In this document: piece by piece, positions 12,791 to 25,190 of the stretch | Position numbering within the stretch: position 1 is the first letter of the stretch | How the letters are laid out: the number at the start of each line of letters is the position of its first letter | Assembly: GCF_023065955.2 (NCBI RefSeq) | Contig: NW_026622874.1 | Coordinates: 30,393,772-30,457,771 of the forward strand | Direction: 5' to 3' | Origin: Ursus arctos | Taxonomy: Eukaryota; Chordata; Mammalia; Carnivora; Ursidae | Length of the DNA: 64,000 bases | Notes under the pieces: generated by a model | Seen by the model: only the letters and a program-made list of their open reading frames with translations | Database searches by the model: none | Told to the model about the DNA's origin: nothing | Made by a program: the position numbers and the translations under genes

Positions 12791-13079
12791 TGCTTCTCTA
12801 ATCTTGGCTTCTTACAAGTAATTGAAAGTATGTTTTCTTAATACTTCATCAGTATCTCTTGAAAAGAATACATATTTTATTTCTATCTGTTAGGGTGGTA
12901 AATTACCTTGACAGCTATCTGTCCCCTTCCTTCCTTCATTCTTTTCTTCTTCTCTTGTTTCCCTCCTCCTTTCCTCCTTCCCTATATCTCAAGTGTAGGG
13001 AATTGAGTTGCTCATATTCCCCAGAGTATGGAACACTCACAGCCTTGGTCTATCAAGATCCTATCTATTATTATTATAA

Positions 13080-13560
13080 TTTCCCTTTAACTCAGTATTT
13101 TAACTTCTATTTGTATATTTAGAAATATGTGTAGATTGAGAAATATACAGTATTGTGTGTATTGTGTGTATGTGGAGGGATATGTATGTGTGTTTAATTT
13201 GCATAAAACATATTGTGCTATGAATATCATGGTTTCTTTTTGTCTCATTCAACTCCATGGTCCTTGGCATTATATTTATATTGCTATATGGAAATATATA
13301 GAAATCCACTAATTTTTTTAGTAATATGATAGAAATATATTACTACTGATGTAATTCTGCACAAAATGCAGTGTTATATAAAACCACATTTTACTTATCC
13401 CTTGGTGATGGACTTAGGTTACCTCCCAAGGCTTGGTACCACAAACAATGCTGTGCTGAATAATCTTGGTCATGTTTCCATAGGACCTTTGGGAGAGTTT
13501 TTCTGGAGTATAAATGGATGAAAGGGTGGTGTGTTTGCTAGGTTTTCTAATATTGATCAA
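13080..13560 (-). mobile_element. Ancient L1-like fragment, antisense
   Basis: 'ttggtgatggacttaggtt', 'aacaatgctgtgctgaataa' and 'tctggagtataaatggatg' follow the order of antisense L1 ORF2, but are strongly diverged. GT-rich DNA sits at 13150-13195. Confidence 0.4.
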
Positions 13561-13609
13561 TTCATACATTTCTAGCACAATTCTGACTTGGTTACTAGAT
13601 AAGGTGCTT

Positions 13610-14010
13610 TTAGCTATATATAGAAATCTCTGACTCCAATTGGCTTAAATAAACATTAGGAAAATTTATTATCTCACATTATAAGATGCACTAATGTAGA
13701 GCTTCTTCAACACTGTTTAATTCAGTGGCTGAAAGGCAGCATGGGATTTCTGCCATCTTTCTGCTCCATCATCTTCCATGTTGGCGTTTCCCCTCTGCCG
13801 GGTTCCAGGGCTCACATGCAGGTAACTACCGTGCCCAGCAGAAGTAGAAGACAACTTCTTTTCTTTGAATCCTTTTCAAAGTGAGGAAACTTCCCAGAAG
13901 CTTCCACGTTCACCCTGAACAGACTCTTCTGTGCCTCGCTGACCAGAATTTTATTACGTGTTGAGGCCTACTCTTCTCCCCAGCCAGGAGAATAAAACCA
14001 TCACAAGTTG
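13610..14010. repeat. Ancient interspersed repeat, family unassigned
   Basis: 'actccaattggcttaaataa', 'gaaaatttattatctcacat' and 'gggctcacatgcaggtaac' resemble a widespread mammalian interspersed repeat that I cannot name with confidence. Confidence 0.4.
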
Positions 14011-14017
14011 TTTAGAC

Positions 14018-14082
14018 CAGTGACTCTCAAACCTGGCTACACATTAGAATCACCTGGAAGCTTTAAAAAAATGAATCATAGG
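14018..14082 (+). mobile_element. MER5A-like fragment
   Basis: 'ccagtgactctcaaacctgg' followed by 'cattagaatcacctggaagc' is the conserved left half of MER5-type hAT elements. Confidence 0.65.
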
Positions 14083-14273
14083 CTCTCAATTTCACTTATC
14101 TGAGTTATAGTCACTAATATTTTATCTGAACTTTTGACTATTATCTAGTGTCTCTTGTAGGTATTGGTCTATTTGAATATTTTAAATTCTTTGCTTTAAA
14201 TCTTTTATGATCATAAATCTCTGTGATGATTTATTGTCTGCTTTATCTGGAGAAATTTCTCCTTGTTCATTTT

Positions 14274-14467
14274 TTTTTAAAGATTTTATTTATTTATTCG
14301 ACAGACATAGAGACAGCCAGCGAGAGAGGGAACACAAGCAGGGGGAGTGGGAGAGGAAGAAGCAGGCTCCTAGCGGAGGAGCCTGATGTGGGGCTCGATC
14401 CCACAATGCCGGGATCATGTCCTGCGCCAAAGGCAGACGCTTAACCGCTGTGCCACCCAGGCGCCCC
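14274..14467 (-). mobile_element. SINEC SINE
   Basis: Antisense full-length copy. TSD tctccttgttcatttt at 14258-14273 and 14468-14483. Confidence 0.95.
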
Positions 14468-14809
14468 TCTCCTTGTTCATTTTATATATTATCTTTGTAT
14501 TCTCTCTCTTTTTTAATGCCCTTGAACCAGTGTCATGTTCTTCTCATGGTAAAAGTCAGGGGCACAAGAGGGAAATCCCAACTATGTAGGCACATTTCAG
14601 GCCTTTGTTCATTATATACTTTCTAAAATCTTGTTTTTCAAATAAAGTCACATGGTCAAGTCCAAAGTCAAGGAGTAGTCAGTTTCAATAAACCCGCATC
14701 TGTAAGGCCATTGCATGGGTTTGGATAATAATATTGCTTAGGAGAATGAAGGAGTAAGACTAGTGATTCAATTTACACAAGGTAGGAAGTGAAAAAGGAC
14801 AATTCAGTA

Positions 14810-14975
14810 GCCAAAAATGAGAGAATGGGCCATTCTGTCAAGTGCTACAGAAAGGCCAAGAGCTGAGAGGACTTTTAAAAGGCCACTTAATGTGGCTTAG
14901 TGGTCACTGGTGATTTTAGAGAAGATTGAAGTGTTGGTAAAAGATAGATTAAAGGTAGTTAAGAATAAAGTGGTA
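14810..14975 (-). mobile_element. L2-like fragment
   Basis: 'gtcaagtgctacagaaagg' and 'ccaagagctgagagg', then 'gtggtcactggtgattttag', fit an upstream part of antisense L2. Strongly diverged. Confidence 0.35.
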
Positions 14976-14978
14976 GAG

Positions 14979-15171
14979 GGGCACCTGGGTGGCTCAGTCG
15001 GTTAAGCAGCTGCCTTCGGCTCAGGTCATGATCTCAGGGTCCTGGAATTGAGCCCTGCATCAGGCTCCCTGCTCAGGGGAAGCCTGCTTCTCCCTCTACC
15101 TGCTGCTCTACCTGCTTGTGCTCTCTCACTCACTCTCTCTCTGTCAAATAAATGAATAAAATCTTAAAAAA
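14979..15171 (+). mobile_element. SINEC SINE
   Basis: Sense copy with a catcaggctccctgctcagg body variant. TSD aagaataaagtggtaga at 14961 and 15172. Confidence 0.95.
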
Positions 15172-15422
15172 AAGAATAAAGTGGTAGAAGAGTTATAGAA
15201 TCGATAAACCTTATTTATGAAGAGCTGGGAAGGGAAGAAAAGAACAAACTGCTTTAAAAAAAATAGGGGAACCTGGGAAAATGTAGAAGCAGAAATGAAA
15301 GGAGATTGCAGTTGCTTAATTGGTAGTTAGGGAATAATTGTAATTGTCAGGTCAGGCAGAGGGGTGGTAGGTAGAGTGTGTGGAAGAGCTAGCTTTAATC
15401 ATCACCACTGTATCATAGCTAA

Positions 15423-15635
15423 ATTTATTAAGCTTTTATTATGGTCCAGGCACAGTACTTTCCATGGATTATTTTACTTAATCCTTACAATAACCCTAAG
15501 AGATACACAGAATGTATTATTCCTATTCCAGAGTATGGGCACAAGCTCCGAGGAAGTAAGTAAATTGCCTAGGGCTGCCCAGCTAATAAGGGGCAGAACA
15601 AGTACCAGAATCCAATGCAGTGTTATTCATCCTAA
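15423..15635 (-). mobile_element. MIR SINE
   Basis: Antisense MIR: 'ccaggcacagtactttcc', 'acttaatccttacaataac', 'gtaaattgcctagggctgcc' and 'agaacaagtaccagaatcc'. Confidence 0.85.
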
Positions 15636-15639
15636 GGAA

Positions 15640-16179
15640 GGATGGGTGTGGAGGAGTGATGAGTTGAAGTGAAGGTGGGTGTGTCCCCTGAAGCCTAATG
15701 ATCTTGCAAGTATGAAGTATACTGAGTAGGGGGAATACGGTGGGTAACCTGTGTAAGCAAAGAAAAAGACAACTACAGTAGAAAGAATATATAAATACCA
15801 CAGAAGAGCAGGGTGGTATTAGAAAGGGTCACTCTGTATTGGACCGGTTCTCATCCTCCTGTCAGAAATGATCAGCTTGACAAGAGAAACTAAGAAAGAA
15901 AACATCTAAGATTTGAGACTTGACATGTCCGCTAATGAGGTATGACTAGGAAGATGCCAAGACCAGGCTAAGAACACTGGGGAAAAGCTCGCTAACTAAC
16001 AGAGGCTACAGCTGTTAGCAGAGATGTGAGTATATTTAAAGTAGGGCAGGGCAGCTGGGTGACGTCACTCACAATGGGAAAAGAGAGCTGAGAGTCTTGG
16101 CTGGGAGAGCACCCTATGCTTTTTCATCCCAAACCTGGTGTTGGGAAGTCCACATTGTTCTGGGTTAAGAGAAGACCAT
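15640..16179. other. Unassigned DNA
   Basis: Between the MIR and SINEC copies. No gene or repeat recognised. Confidence 0.4.
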
Positions 16180-16395
16180 CGGGGGAGCCTGGGTGGTGCA
16201 GTCAGTTGGGTGTCAGACTCTTGCTTTCAGCTTGGGTCCTGATCTCAGGGTCATGAAATTGGGCCCCACATCAGGCTCTGTGCTGAGTACAGAGTCTGCT
16301 GAGGTTTCTCTCTCCCTCTCCCTCTGCCCCTCCCCACCTCACAGGCACTTTCTCTCTCTTTCAAATAAATAAATAAATCTTGAAAAAAGAGAGAG
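16180..16395 (+). mobile_element. SINEC SINE, older variant
   Basis: Diverged sense copy (gcctgggtggtgcagtcagt, ttgctttcagcttggg). TSD agagaagaccat at 16168-16179 and 16396-16407. Confidence 0.92.
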
Positions 16396-16539
16396 AGAGA
16401 AGACCATTAGACCTAAACCAAGTCTTGGATATTGAATAACACAGAGACACTTTTGGGGTTGTGGGTGGGGGTGAAGGAGGGACAGCACTGGATCTTTTCA
16501 TGGCATCAGTTACTTCTACTTTCATATATGAAGAGTAAC

Positions 16540-18145
16540 TGGGACTAGACGTGGTCTCCTACTGTAAACAACTAGAAAACCAGACAAAAATATATGAAAC
16601 AGCTCTTTTCTCGATACTAGGCAACAGGAAGTGCAGTACCATGACCCCTCAAAGAAGGGAAACAAATGCAGTAAGCCCCATCAAAGTGCCAGCTTTCTGT
16701 CTGGGGCACTTCCTGGACAACCAAGCAGAACACGGTGGTACTGCTGAGCTGAGGAGATAGAAATAGGAGTTTGGAGAGGCTCAGGTGGCTGGAATGTGCT
16801 ATGTAGAAAATGCTTAGGATTTGCATAGAGGTCCTCTTGCATCTATAGCTAAGTACTAACTATAGGGTGAAACCACAAGAGTGGGCAGAGGAAGATTAGA
16901 TACCTGTAAGGTGAATAATTCCTAGAGGTAATACAGAGTTAGTAGAAATTTGAGTTCTAACCAGCCAGAATGGAGGATCTTTGATGAACATCAAGGTCAT
17001 TACAAAAGAGACCACAAAAATGCCACAGCTTAGTAATAGGACTAAATGAATCCTAGAGTAAACTGTACTTAATAATGTTTTAATAAAGCTTAGAGGAGGA
17101 TCAAGCTGATATGCAAGTAAATTAACTGCCTGACAGAACATAGTCCAACCCTTATTAAAGAAGACAACAAAATATTTGTAATGGAGAAATCATTTTAAGA
17201 AAGGATGCTAAGAGATTTTTCCTTGTTAAATGATGACAAAATATTTTGTTTCTGAATGTGGTATAAATGTGTTTGCTCTGAAATATTAATCTCTGAACTT
17301 TTGAAAAATATTGGAAACATTTTTTCACCTGTTAAAAGTCTTATAAATAAAAAGTTCTTGTGGGATTTGAATCCATTAAAAAAAAAAAGAAGACAATAAA
17401 ATCCAACATTCAATAACATAAAAGGCACAATTTCTAGCATCCAATCCAAAATTACTAGGCATGCATTAAAGCAGAGAAAAAAAAAAGTGACCTATAATTA
17501 GGAGAGAGACCAGTTAATAGAAACAGACCCAAAATAACAGAGAAGAAAGAATTAACACACAGGCCTTTAGAACAGCTATAAAATGCATGTGATTGGAGTC
17601 CCAGAAAGGGAGGAGGGTAAAAAAATAAAAGGGATCAAAGCTAAAAGCTTTCTAAATTTTGTGAAAATTATTATAGATCACATATCCAAGCAGCTCAACA
17701 ATCCCTAAGCAGGATAAACACAAAAGAAAAACACACCAATGGGATTCAGATCAAATTACTGAAAACAATTTATAAGGAGAAAATTTTCAGAACGTATGGA
17801 AACATATTGCATACAGACGGAGACACATTATATGTGGAGGAATGAAGATACCAGTGACCACATACTTCTTGTCAGATACTTTTTAGCCAGAAGCAGATGA
17901 AATGGTATCTTTAAAGTGTCGAAACAAAAGCAACAACAAAATAAGCTATTCACCTTGGACTCTGTATACAGTAAAAATATCCTTCAAAAATAAATATGAA
18001 ATAACAACTTTTTTGAAGAAACAAAAATTGCCAGAGTTTTTCACCAGGAGACCTGAAATACAAGGTGGATAGTATCAATGAAACTTAAGTCTACACAAAT
18101 GGGAGAAGAGCATATGTGTGGATAAATACAAAAGAATAAAAAAGC
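16540..18145 (+). mobile_element. Second HAL1 element
   Basis: 5' half with 'aacaactagaaaaccagac', later 'gattggagtcccagaaagg', 'ccctaagcaggataaacac', 'agtaaaaatatccttcaaa' and the terminal 'agacctgaaatacaagg' block. It belongs to the same family as the copy at 4083-5965, here interrupted by a retroposed sequence at 17174-17385. Confidence 0.72.
17174..17385 (+). pseudogene. 5'-truncated retroposed transcript (212 bp) in HAL1
   Basis: A 17-bp TSD with one mismatch flanks the insert: aaagaagacaacaaaat (17157-17173) and aaagaagacaataaaat (17386-17402). The insert has a polyadenylation signal aataaa at 17346-17351 and ends in an A run about 30 bases later. These are hallmarks of L1-mediated retroposition of a polyadenylated RNA. 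It does not match SINEC, L1 or HAL1 as I know them. I read it as the 3' UTR end of a cellular mRNA; the parent gene is not recognised. No coding content. Confidence 0.75.
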
Positions 18146-18149
18146 TGAC

Positions 18150-18345
18150 CCCAAGAGGGTAAATACTTTATGACTCCATTTATGTAACATTTCTGAAATG
18201 ACAAAATTATAGAAATGGAGAACAGACTAGTGGTTGCCAGGCCTTAAGGGAGGGAGGATGGGAGGAGTGCAGGAGGGAAGTGGGTTATGGCTACGGAAAG
18301 GGAAGCATGAGGAATCCTTGTGGTGGGAAAGGTGCTAAGAGTATT
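18150..18345 (+). mobile_element. L1 3' UTR fragment
   Basis: 'tatgactccatttatgtaac' followed by 'agaacagactagtggttgcc' is the conserved 3' UTR motif of L1M-type elements. The purine-rich stretch 'agggagggaggatgggagga' follows. Confidence 0.6.
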
Positions 18346-18349
18346 TCAA

Positions 18350-19495
18350 TGGGGAAATAGTCTTTTCAACAAATGGTGCTAGAAACTTGTTAGTCATATT
18401 CAAAAATGAACTTCAACTCTTGCTTCACACCAAGCACAAAAATTAACTTGAAATAGACAAGTAAAACATCTAGAAATCAGGATGTTTTTGCAGCCTTTGG
18501 ATAGGCAAAGATTGCTTAGGACACAGAAAATTTGAAACATAAAAGAAAAAAATGGATATGTGGGACTTCATCAAAAACACTATTAAGAAAGACACCATTA
18601 AGAAAATGAAATTTCTAGCCACAGACTAGGATAAAATAGCTGATAAAGGATTTGAATCCAGAATTTATAAAGAACTTGTACAACTCAGTAATAAAAAACA
18701 TCAATTCAGTTTTTTAAATAGGCAAAAGATTTGGACAGGAATGTCGCAAAAGCAGATATATGAGGGACAAAAAGCACATGAAAAGATGCTCAATTTAGTC
18801 ATCAAGGAAATGCAATTTAGAACCACAATGAAATACCCACTAGGCTAAAACTAAAAAGACTTCAGCCCTGCTGGTGGGTGTGCAAAAGTGATATTAACAT
18901 TTTGGAAATCAGTTTGGCAGTTTCTTATAAAGTTAAGTATGCCCTTACAGTAAGACCCAGTGTTTCCACTTCTGTACATCTACCAAAGAGTGATGAGAAC
19001 ATATGTCCACACAAAAAACTTTTACATTAATGTTTATAATAAATCAAATTAGGAAAATCACCAATGTTCATAAGCAGACGAATGGATAAACAAATTGTAG
19101 TATCTTCTTCGTATGATGTGATCCTACCAACAACAAAAAAGCAATGAACGAGAGATACACATAATAATGTGGTTGAATATCAAATATATTAGGCTGAGTT
19201 GTAAAAAAAAAAAAAAGCCAGATCCACAATAGTACATACAGTGTGATTTAATTTATATGAAATTACAGAAAAGGAGAAACTAACTTACAACGAGGTTAGA
19301 ACAGATAACTGGTTGCCTCTTGGGCACTGGGACACAGATAAAGATGTTAAGGGAACTTTTTCGGGTAATTAAAATGTTCTTTATCTTGATTGTGTTGGTG
19401 GTTACATTTGTCAGAACTCATCAAGCTGTAAACTTCAAGTGGGAACATTGTGTCACACGTAAATTATACCTCGATAAAGTTGTTTTTAAAAAATT
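18350..19495 (+). mobile_element. L1M 3' end (ORF2 C-terminus plus 3' UTR)
   Basis: 'agtcttttcaacaaatggtg' marks the ORF2 C-terminal region, followed by 'agaatttataaagaacttgt' and 'tgctcaatttagtcatcaag'. Near the end are 'ccaatgttcataagcagacg', 'ctggttgcctcttgggcac' and 'attatacctcgataaagtt', the typical 3' end. The frame is full of stops. Confidence 0.85.
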
Positions 19496-19693
19496 AGCAC
19501 CATCTAGTTGCTTTTCAGTCTACCTCTGCCACACAACCCAGATGCCAGGCTGAAGCAGAGCACCTGTGGGAGGTTCATTTCATTCTTGACATTGCCTAGG
19601 TTTTCTATGAAATTTTATACGTATGTCTGTATATGTGTACATATTACGTATGTGCAGAGATATACAAGATTAGACATACACGTAGGTATATAT

Positions 19694-20960
19694 ACTTTAT
19701 TGAAATAGAGCTCACATATACACAACGTACACATTTAAATTTTACAGTTCAGTGGTTTTTAGTATATTCCCTGAGTTGTGAAACCATCTCCACTGTCAAT
19801 TTTAGAACATTTTCATAATCACAAAAAGAAACCCTGAACCAATTTGCAGTCACCTCCTATTTCTCCCCACATCCCTTAGCCGTAAGTAGATTAAGAGCAC
19901 TACCACTAGTATACTATCACTCTATGTATGCTTAGATTTGCCTCTTCTGGATGTTTCATATGAATTAAATCATATAATATGTGGCTTTTTTACTTGTTTG
20001 AATTAGAAGAATAATATTTTCAAAGTTCATCTATATTATAGCATGTCTCAGTACTTCATTTCTTTTTACTGCTGAATAATATTCCATTATATGGATATAC
20101 CATGTCTTATTTATCCATTATTGACGGACATACAAGTCATTTCTACTTTTTTGGCTCTTATGAATAATGTTATGAACATTCATGTGCAAGTTTTTGAATG
20201 GACATGTTACCATTTCTCTTGGGTATCTACCTAGGAGTGAAATTGCTCGGTCATGTGGTAACTCTATATTTAACATTTTGAGGAACTGCCAAACTGTTTC
20301 CCAAAGGATTTGCACCATTTTATGCTCCTACCAGCGGTTTACAAGGGTTCCAGTGTTTCCACATCATCACCAACACTTGTCTTTTTGGTTATCACCTTGT
20401 GGTGTGAAGTGGTGTATCTCATCGTGGTTTTGATTTGCATTTCCCTGATGACCAATGATGCTGAGCAACTTTTTATGTGCTCATTGACCGTCTATATATC
20501 TTTGGAGAAATGTCTAAACATTTCTTTTGCCCGTTTTATAATTAAGTTGTCTTTTTATTACTGAGTTTTAAAAGTTCTTTATAGTCTGGATACAAATCCC
20601 TTATCAGATACACGATTTACAAATATTTTCTTCCATTCTGTGGTTGTATTTTCACTTGTTTGATGGTATTTTTTGCAACACAAAAGTTTTTTTTTCATAT
20701 AATCCAATTTACTTTGTTTCTTGTGCTTTTGATGGCATAATTAAGAAGGCTTTGCCTAACCCAAGACCATAAAGATATACTCCTATATATTTTTTTAGCT
20801 CTTGTAATTAGGTTTCTGATCCATTTTGAGTAATGGTATGAGGAAAGGGCTTAACTTCATTCTTTTGTATGTGGATATCCAGTAGTCCTAGCACTGTTTG
20901 TTGAAAATACAGTTCTTTCCCCCATTGAATTTTATTGGTATAAATGCATTAAAAAAAACC
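19694..20960 (-). mobile_element. L1M 3' end, antisense
   Basis: 'ttattgaaatagagctcaca' is the reverse complement of an L1M tail. It continues through 'gaataatattccattatatg', 'tgaatggacatgttaccatt', 'tttgatttgcatttccctga' and 'ttgttgaaaatacagttctt', all antisense ORF2. Its tail faces the tail of the L1 at 18350-19495. Confidence 0.85.
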
Positions 20961-21519
20961 AAACCTGGCCTTTATCATTCTTTTTGATTCATATTTAGCC
21001 TATCCATCCATCATCTGCCCGAGAGGGAGAATAACAATGAGAATCAAAATGGGAATTCTCCCATCTCATTGGATTATGCTGTGCCCCACAATCTAGATTA
21101 AATTTCAAAACAAAACTATCTATCTTAAGAGGTTAGGGAAAAGTAAGAGAGGGGCCTTGCTCCACTTTGAAAAACAGATTTTGAGCTGTGCCTTTCTTTT
21201 CCCACTCTGGAAAATGTGATGGGGGCGGAGGGGACTAGGAAGGGACCAGCAGAGCAGCCCATACGCATAGCTTCCATCCCATCTGGAGATAGACCATTTT
21301 TCCAAATCTTTCCTTATTACATAAAATGCATTTATCAGCAAGAGGAATAGCATTTATGAGTTACAAGGCTTAACTATGGCATTGTGTGTACGCTGTGAAT
21401 ATTGAGGCATTAAATGAACAATTTTTGATGGATAAAAGGCTGCCTTTTTGAAAAAACTTTGTCCCCACCACCCTAGGACCCAAGATCATTTTGTTTGCCG
21501 CACAACATACTGGAAAGAT
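20961..21519. other. Unassigned DNA
   Basis: After the antisense L1. No clear features; open frames are under 92 codons. Confidence 0.4.
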
Positions 21520-21770
21520 TAGCAGCTTTGAGTTCGAGTAAGTTGTTAACAGATTTAGATCTGGACTTGATACTATTTCTGTGCTTAAAAATTGCATGAC
21601 CTTGGGCAAGTGATCTGAAGTCTTTGAGTTCGGTTTCGAGTACAAAATGGGATAATAAACTACCTTGCAGTATTATTGTGAAGACTAAATTAACAAGCTG
21701 CCATATGAAAATACTTGGTCCAGAGCTGGCACATACAACCTTACAGTGGGAGAGTATATGCCCAGGAGCC
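21520..21770 (+). mobile_element. MIR SINE
   Basis: Sense MIR: 'gcatgaccttgggcaagtga', 'acaaaatgggataataaact' and 'cagtattattgtgaagac'. Confidence 0.8.
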
Positions 21771-22225
21771 TGCTCGGTAAAAAGCATGTGCTCAATGGAT
21801 GCACTGATAGGCTCACCACGTAAATCAGACCAGGCCTCTCTGGCCCTCGGCAGCTCCAAACTTACAAGTTTCCTTTTCAGAAGCTCTTCATGGAGTCAAG
21901 GAAGTTCTCTTGGCCATTTTTTACTTGTGTAGGAAATAAGTCATGCCAGCTGCTCCCTTTGTGAATCTTCCCACTGAAGTCCTCACAGCCTAATGCAACA
22001 TGCATGCCCTGAGATTCCTTCTCCCGCCTATGAGAACAGGGTAGATTCCAGTTACCATTTGGTTTTCTTGCCCATTGGCTCCTGGGAATCCTTGTGGAGG
22101 AAGGGGGCACTCCTATCAGGTTATATGTTTTTGAGGTTCGGCCCATCGGCCATGAGCAGAAGCCTCCCAGGTTGGGATAAGGACCTCTCCTCCGTGTTCC
22201 CTGGGTGTTTCTTTCATGTTGTACT

Positions 22226-22315
22226 GTCCACATGAGCAAGGAGTGGGTCTTATTTCTACTCGTATGCCCAATGCCTAGCATGGTACCTGTCCCATAAATG
22301 GGTGCCCATGGATGT
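22226..22315 (+). mobile_element. L2 LINE 3' terminus
   Basis: 'atgcccaatgcctagcatgg' then 'tacctgtcccataaatggg' matches the last 90 bases of L2. Confidence 0.6.
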
Positions 22316-22639
22316 TATTTTGAGTACAGCATGAAGAAACACTCATCAATCCTGTCTCTATTGGAAAAATATCCAGGCAAACCTTGATCAGAGGCTCAAC
22401 TGTCTGGACGGTATGGCTTGATTTCATCCAAAGGTCTGGCCTCATGGATAAGCAAAACAGGCATCCATCCTCCTGGTGTGATTTCTGGACTGCTGATAAG
22501 GTCTCAGGCCCCTCACTTGTTCCTCTTTTCTGCTTCTACATGCTAGAAATTCTTCTAATAGAAGTAAAGCCTTTCATTATGCATAATATTAAATGTAGTT
22601 ATTGGTGTGAATGGTTAGCTGTTGACCCAAATGTGCTGT

Positions 22640-22782
22640 AAACCAGAGCTTCCCGTATGCTAATATACATACAGACCACCCGGGGATCTTGTTGACGTGA
22701 AGCTCCTGGCTCTGCATTCTTACACCGTCCCGGGTGGTGCCTCTGCTCCTGGCCTCTGGACCATACTTTGAATGGCAGCCTC
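22640..22782 (+). mobile_element. MER5A-like nonautonomous hAT DNA element
   Basis: Reads 'aaccagagcttcccgtatgc', then 'agaccacccggggatcttgtt', and ends 'tctggaccatactttgaatg', the layout of MER5-type elements. It directly abuts the MaLR LTR. Confidence 0.55.
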
Positions 22783-23157
22783 TGTTATGGGCTGACCTGT
22801 GTCCCCTTAAAGGTCATATGTTGAATCCCAACACCTAGGATTTCAGATGTCACTGTATTTGGAGACAAAATCTTTAAGGAGATAATGAATTAAAGTGAGG
22901 TCATTCAGGTGGGCTCTAATCTAATATGGCGGGTTTCCTTACAAGAAGAGGAAATTAGGGCACAGACCCACACAGAGGGACAACCCTGTGGAGACACGTG
23001 TTGTTCCATCTACAAGCCAAGAAAAGAGGCCTCAGGAGAGACCAAACCTGCGAACACCTTGATCTCAGAGCTCTAACCCCCAGACCTGCAAAGAAATAAA
23101 GGCTCGTTGTTTAACCCCCCCTGCGTGTGGTACTTTGTTATGGCGGGCCTAGCAACA
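22783..23157 (+). mobile_element. Solo MLT1/MST-like MaLR LTR
   Basis: Begins tgttatgggctgacctgtg, with 'gtcatatgttgaatccc', 'aagtgaggtcattcaggtgg', 'ccatctacaagccaag' and 'tactttgttatggcgggcc', and ends near agcaaca. No internal region is attached. Confidence 0.8.
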
Positions 23158-23969
23158 GAATCCAGGCTCTCAGCCAGGGTTTCTCAGCTGAGAGTGCATC
23201 CAAATGATCTATGATGTGTCGCTTAGATTTAAGACCTTCATTATTAGATGTACTGGACGAGCACCTCCAGAGTGACCACGAGCCATGAGTACGAGAACTT
23301 AGTGAAAAGACCCACCCAGGATTCTGATGTGCTCTCCTGAGTAAGAACAACCCAAAGACCAGTTTCTTTTAGTGGGATGTTCCAGCAGGGGGTTGGGTGA
23401 GGGGTGACCATCTTTAACAGAGAGAAGTTAGAATTCTATAGTGATTCAACAAGAGGATGACTTGCGCCCATGGCTGGCAGAGTCGGGGAAGGAGGAACAG
23501 GCCAGGCAAAGATCCTTGCCTCTCTCTGTGTTCTGTGACTTCATGTTTCAGCCTGCTTGGCTTTTTCTCATCACCTCATCCCCGAGGGAGGCTTCTGCAG
23601 GGGTCAGTGGGGAGAGCAGGGCTGGGATGGAGGATAGGCAGCATAGTTCTTCCCTCAACATCCATTCAAAGAACAAAGAAGCAACAGGCATTCAGTTCCT
23701 TCAAAAGGGTGTTTCTGGCTCTCCTAGAGAAATAGGGGTAGGGATCACTCCAATTGGGCTCGGTTTGTGCAAGGTACATGAAACACCCCTCACAGCAAAT
23801 CTCTCTCTCTCTCAAGAGTGCTTGGTACTCATGCTAAGAATGAGTTCAATGAAAAATTTTGATTCTAGCTAAATATGGAAAATAGGGTTTTTAGATGGCA
23901 GCTACCCAAAGGGTTTGACACTCTTGCTCCATAACAAAGCTCAGCTAAGAACTCAAGATTCAGTAAGGA

Positions 23970-24166
23970 AGGGGGCGCCTGGGTGGCTCAGTCGTTAAGC
24001 GTCTGCCTTCGGCTCAGGGCGTGATCCTGGAGTTCTGGGATCGAGCCCCATGTTGGGCTCTTCCGCTGGGAGCCTGCTTCTTTCTCTCCCACTCCTCCTC
24101 CTTGTGTTCCCTCTCTCACTGGCTGTCTATCTCTCTGTCAAATGAATAAATAAAATCTTAAAAAAA
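23970..24166 (+). mobile_element. SINEC SINE
   Basis: Sense full-length copy. Perfect 15-bp TSD aagattcagtaagga at 23955-23969 and 24167-24181. Confidence 0.96.
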
Positions 24167-25190
24167 AAGATTCAGTAAGGAGGAAGATTTGAAAGGGTCT
24201 TGATGATGAGGGTAAAAAGATGCCTTCAGAACATTAGCACCATTGCCTGGAGCATGAGATCACCTGCCAAGAAATCGCAGTCAAGAGTAAGTTAATTGCT
24301 TGATTTTTTTTTTAAAAGCTTGTGAACTTATTCTTTGAAAATAAATGAGCTATCTAACTACAGTTCAAGTACTGGCAGGTGGAATGAATCATGGAGGGAG
24401 AAAGTGCTAAGGGGAAAAGTAGATTGCAGCAGAGCCCAGTGCCTTAGACCACGTGTGAAAGCATTGCCAGCATTTCCTGCTGAGTCACGAGGCTCTGATA
24501 CAGAAGAACAGCAGGTAGGTACGGAGGGCCGGGTCCCTGAATAAGCCCATAAGGGTCACTGAGACTGGACTTGCTCTCCATGTGCCAACGGAGCAGCTCT
24601 CAGCTCTCTGGCTAAACAGTATTCTTGATACTCTTACCTGCTCTCTGTCTTACGTTTAGTTCCCAGTCTACAGAGGGAGAATATGGTCAAGGTCATACCC
24701 TTAAAAATCGGCAGACATCCAGCAACCGGGCTTACTTCTTCTCCCCAGTTGCTACCTGTAGCCACGGCCGCAGTGCTCACACCTTTGGTGGAGCCGTTGG
24801 CCACCACGGGGGAGGTATTATTTTTTGGGAAAAACGGACTCTGCTTTGAAGCTCACGGAAGATAGTGAGAGGTTTGAGAAAAAGTGAGTTCACATTTCTT
24901 TTCTTGTAAAATCTTTGTTTCAAACATCGTGTGAGAAAGTCAGAGTCCTGGTCACTTTGCTGCAATTTCTATCCCTCCTTACTGTGACTCCTTCCTCTGG
25001 TTCAGTGGGTGCCTTGGCCCTTGGCTGGTGATGTCCCTGGCCTGGGCTGTGGACCAGTTTGAGGTGGATAAAGCTTTAGAGGATGCTCTGGAGAGGAGAC
25101 TTCCGGAACTTCCCCACATTGATACTTTCACCCTTCTCCTTCATCACTAGACATTTGTATCAAGTGGGGTCGGGTCAGAATGAATAAGGA

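Noticed and set aside
23441..23872. 143-codon plus-strand open frame
   Set aside because: Overlaps another frame of similar length and has no recognisable domain.
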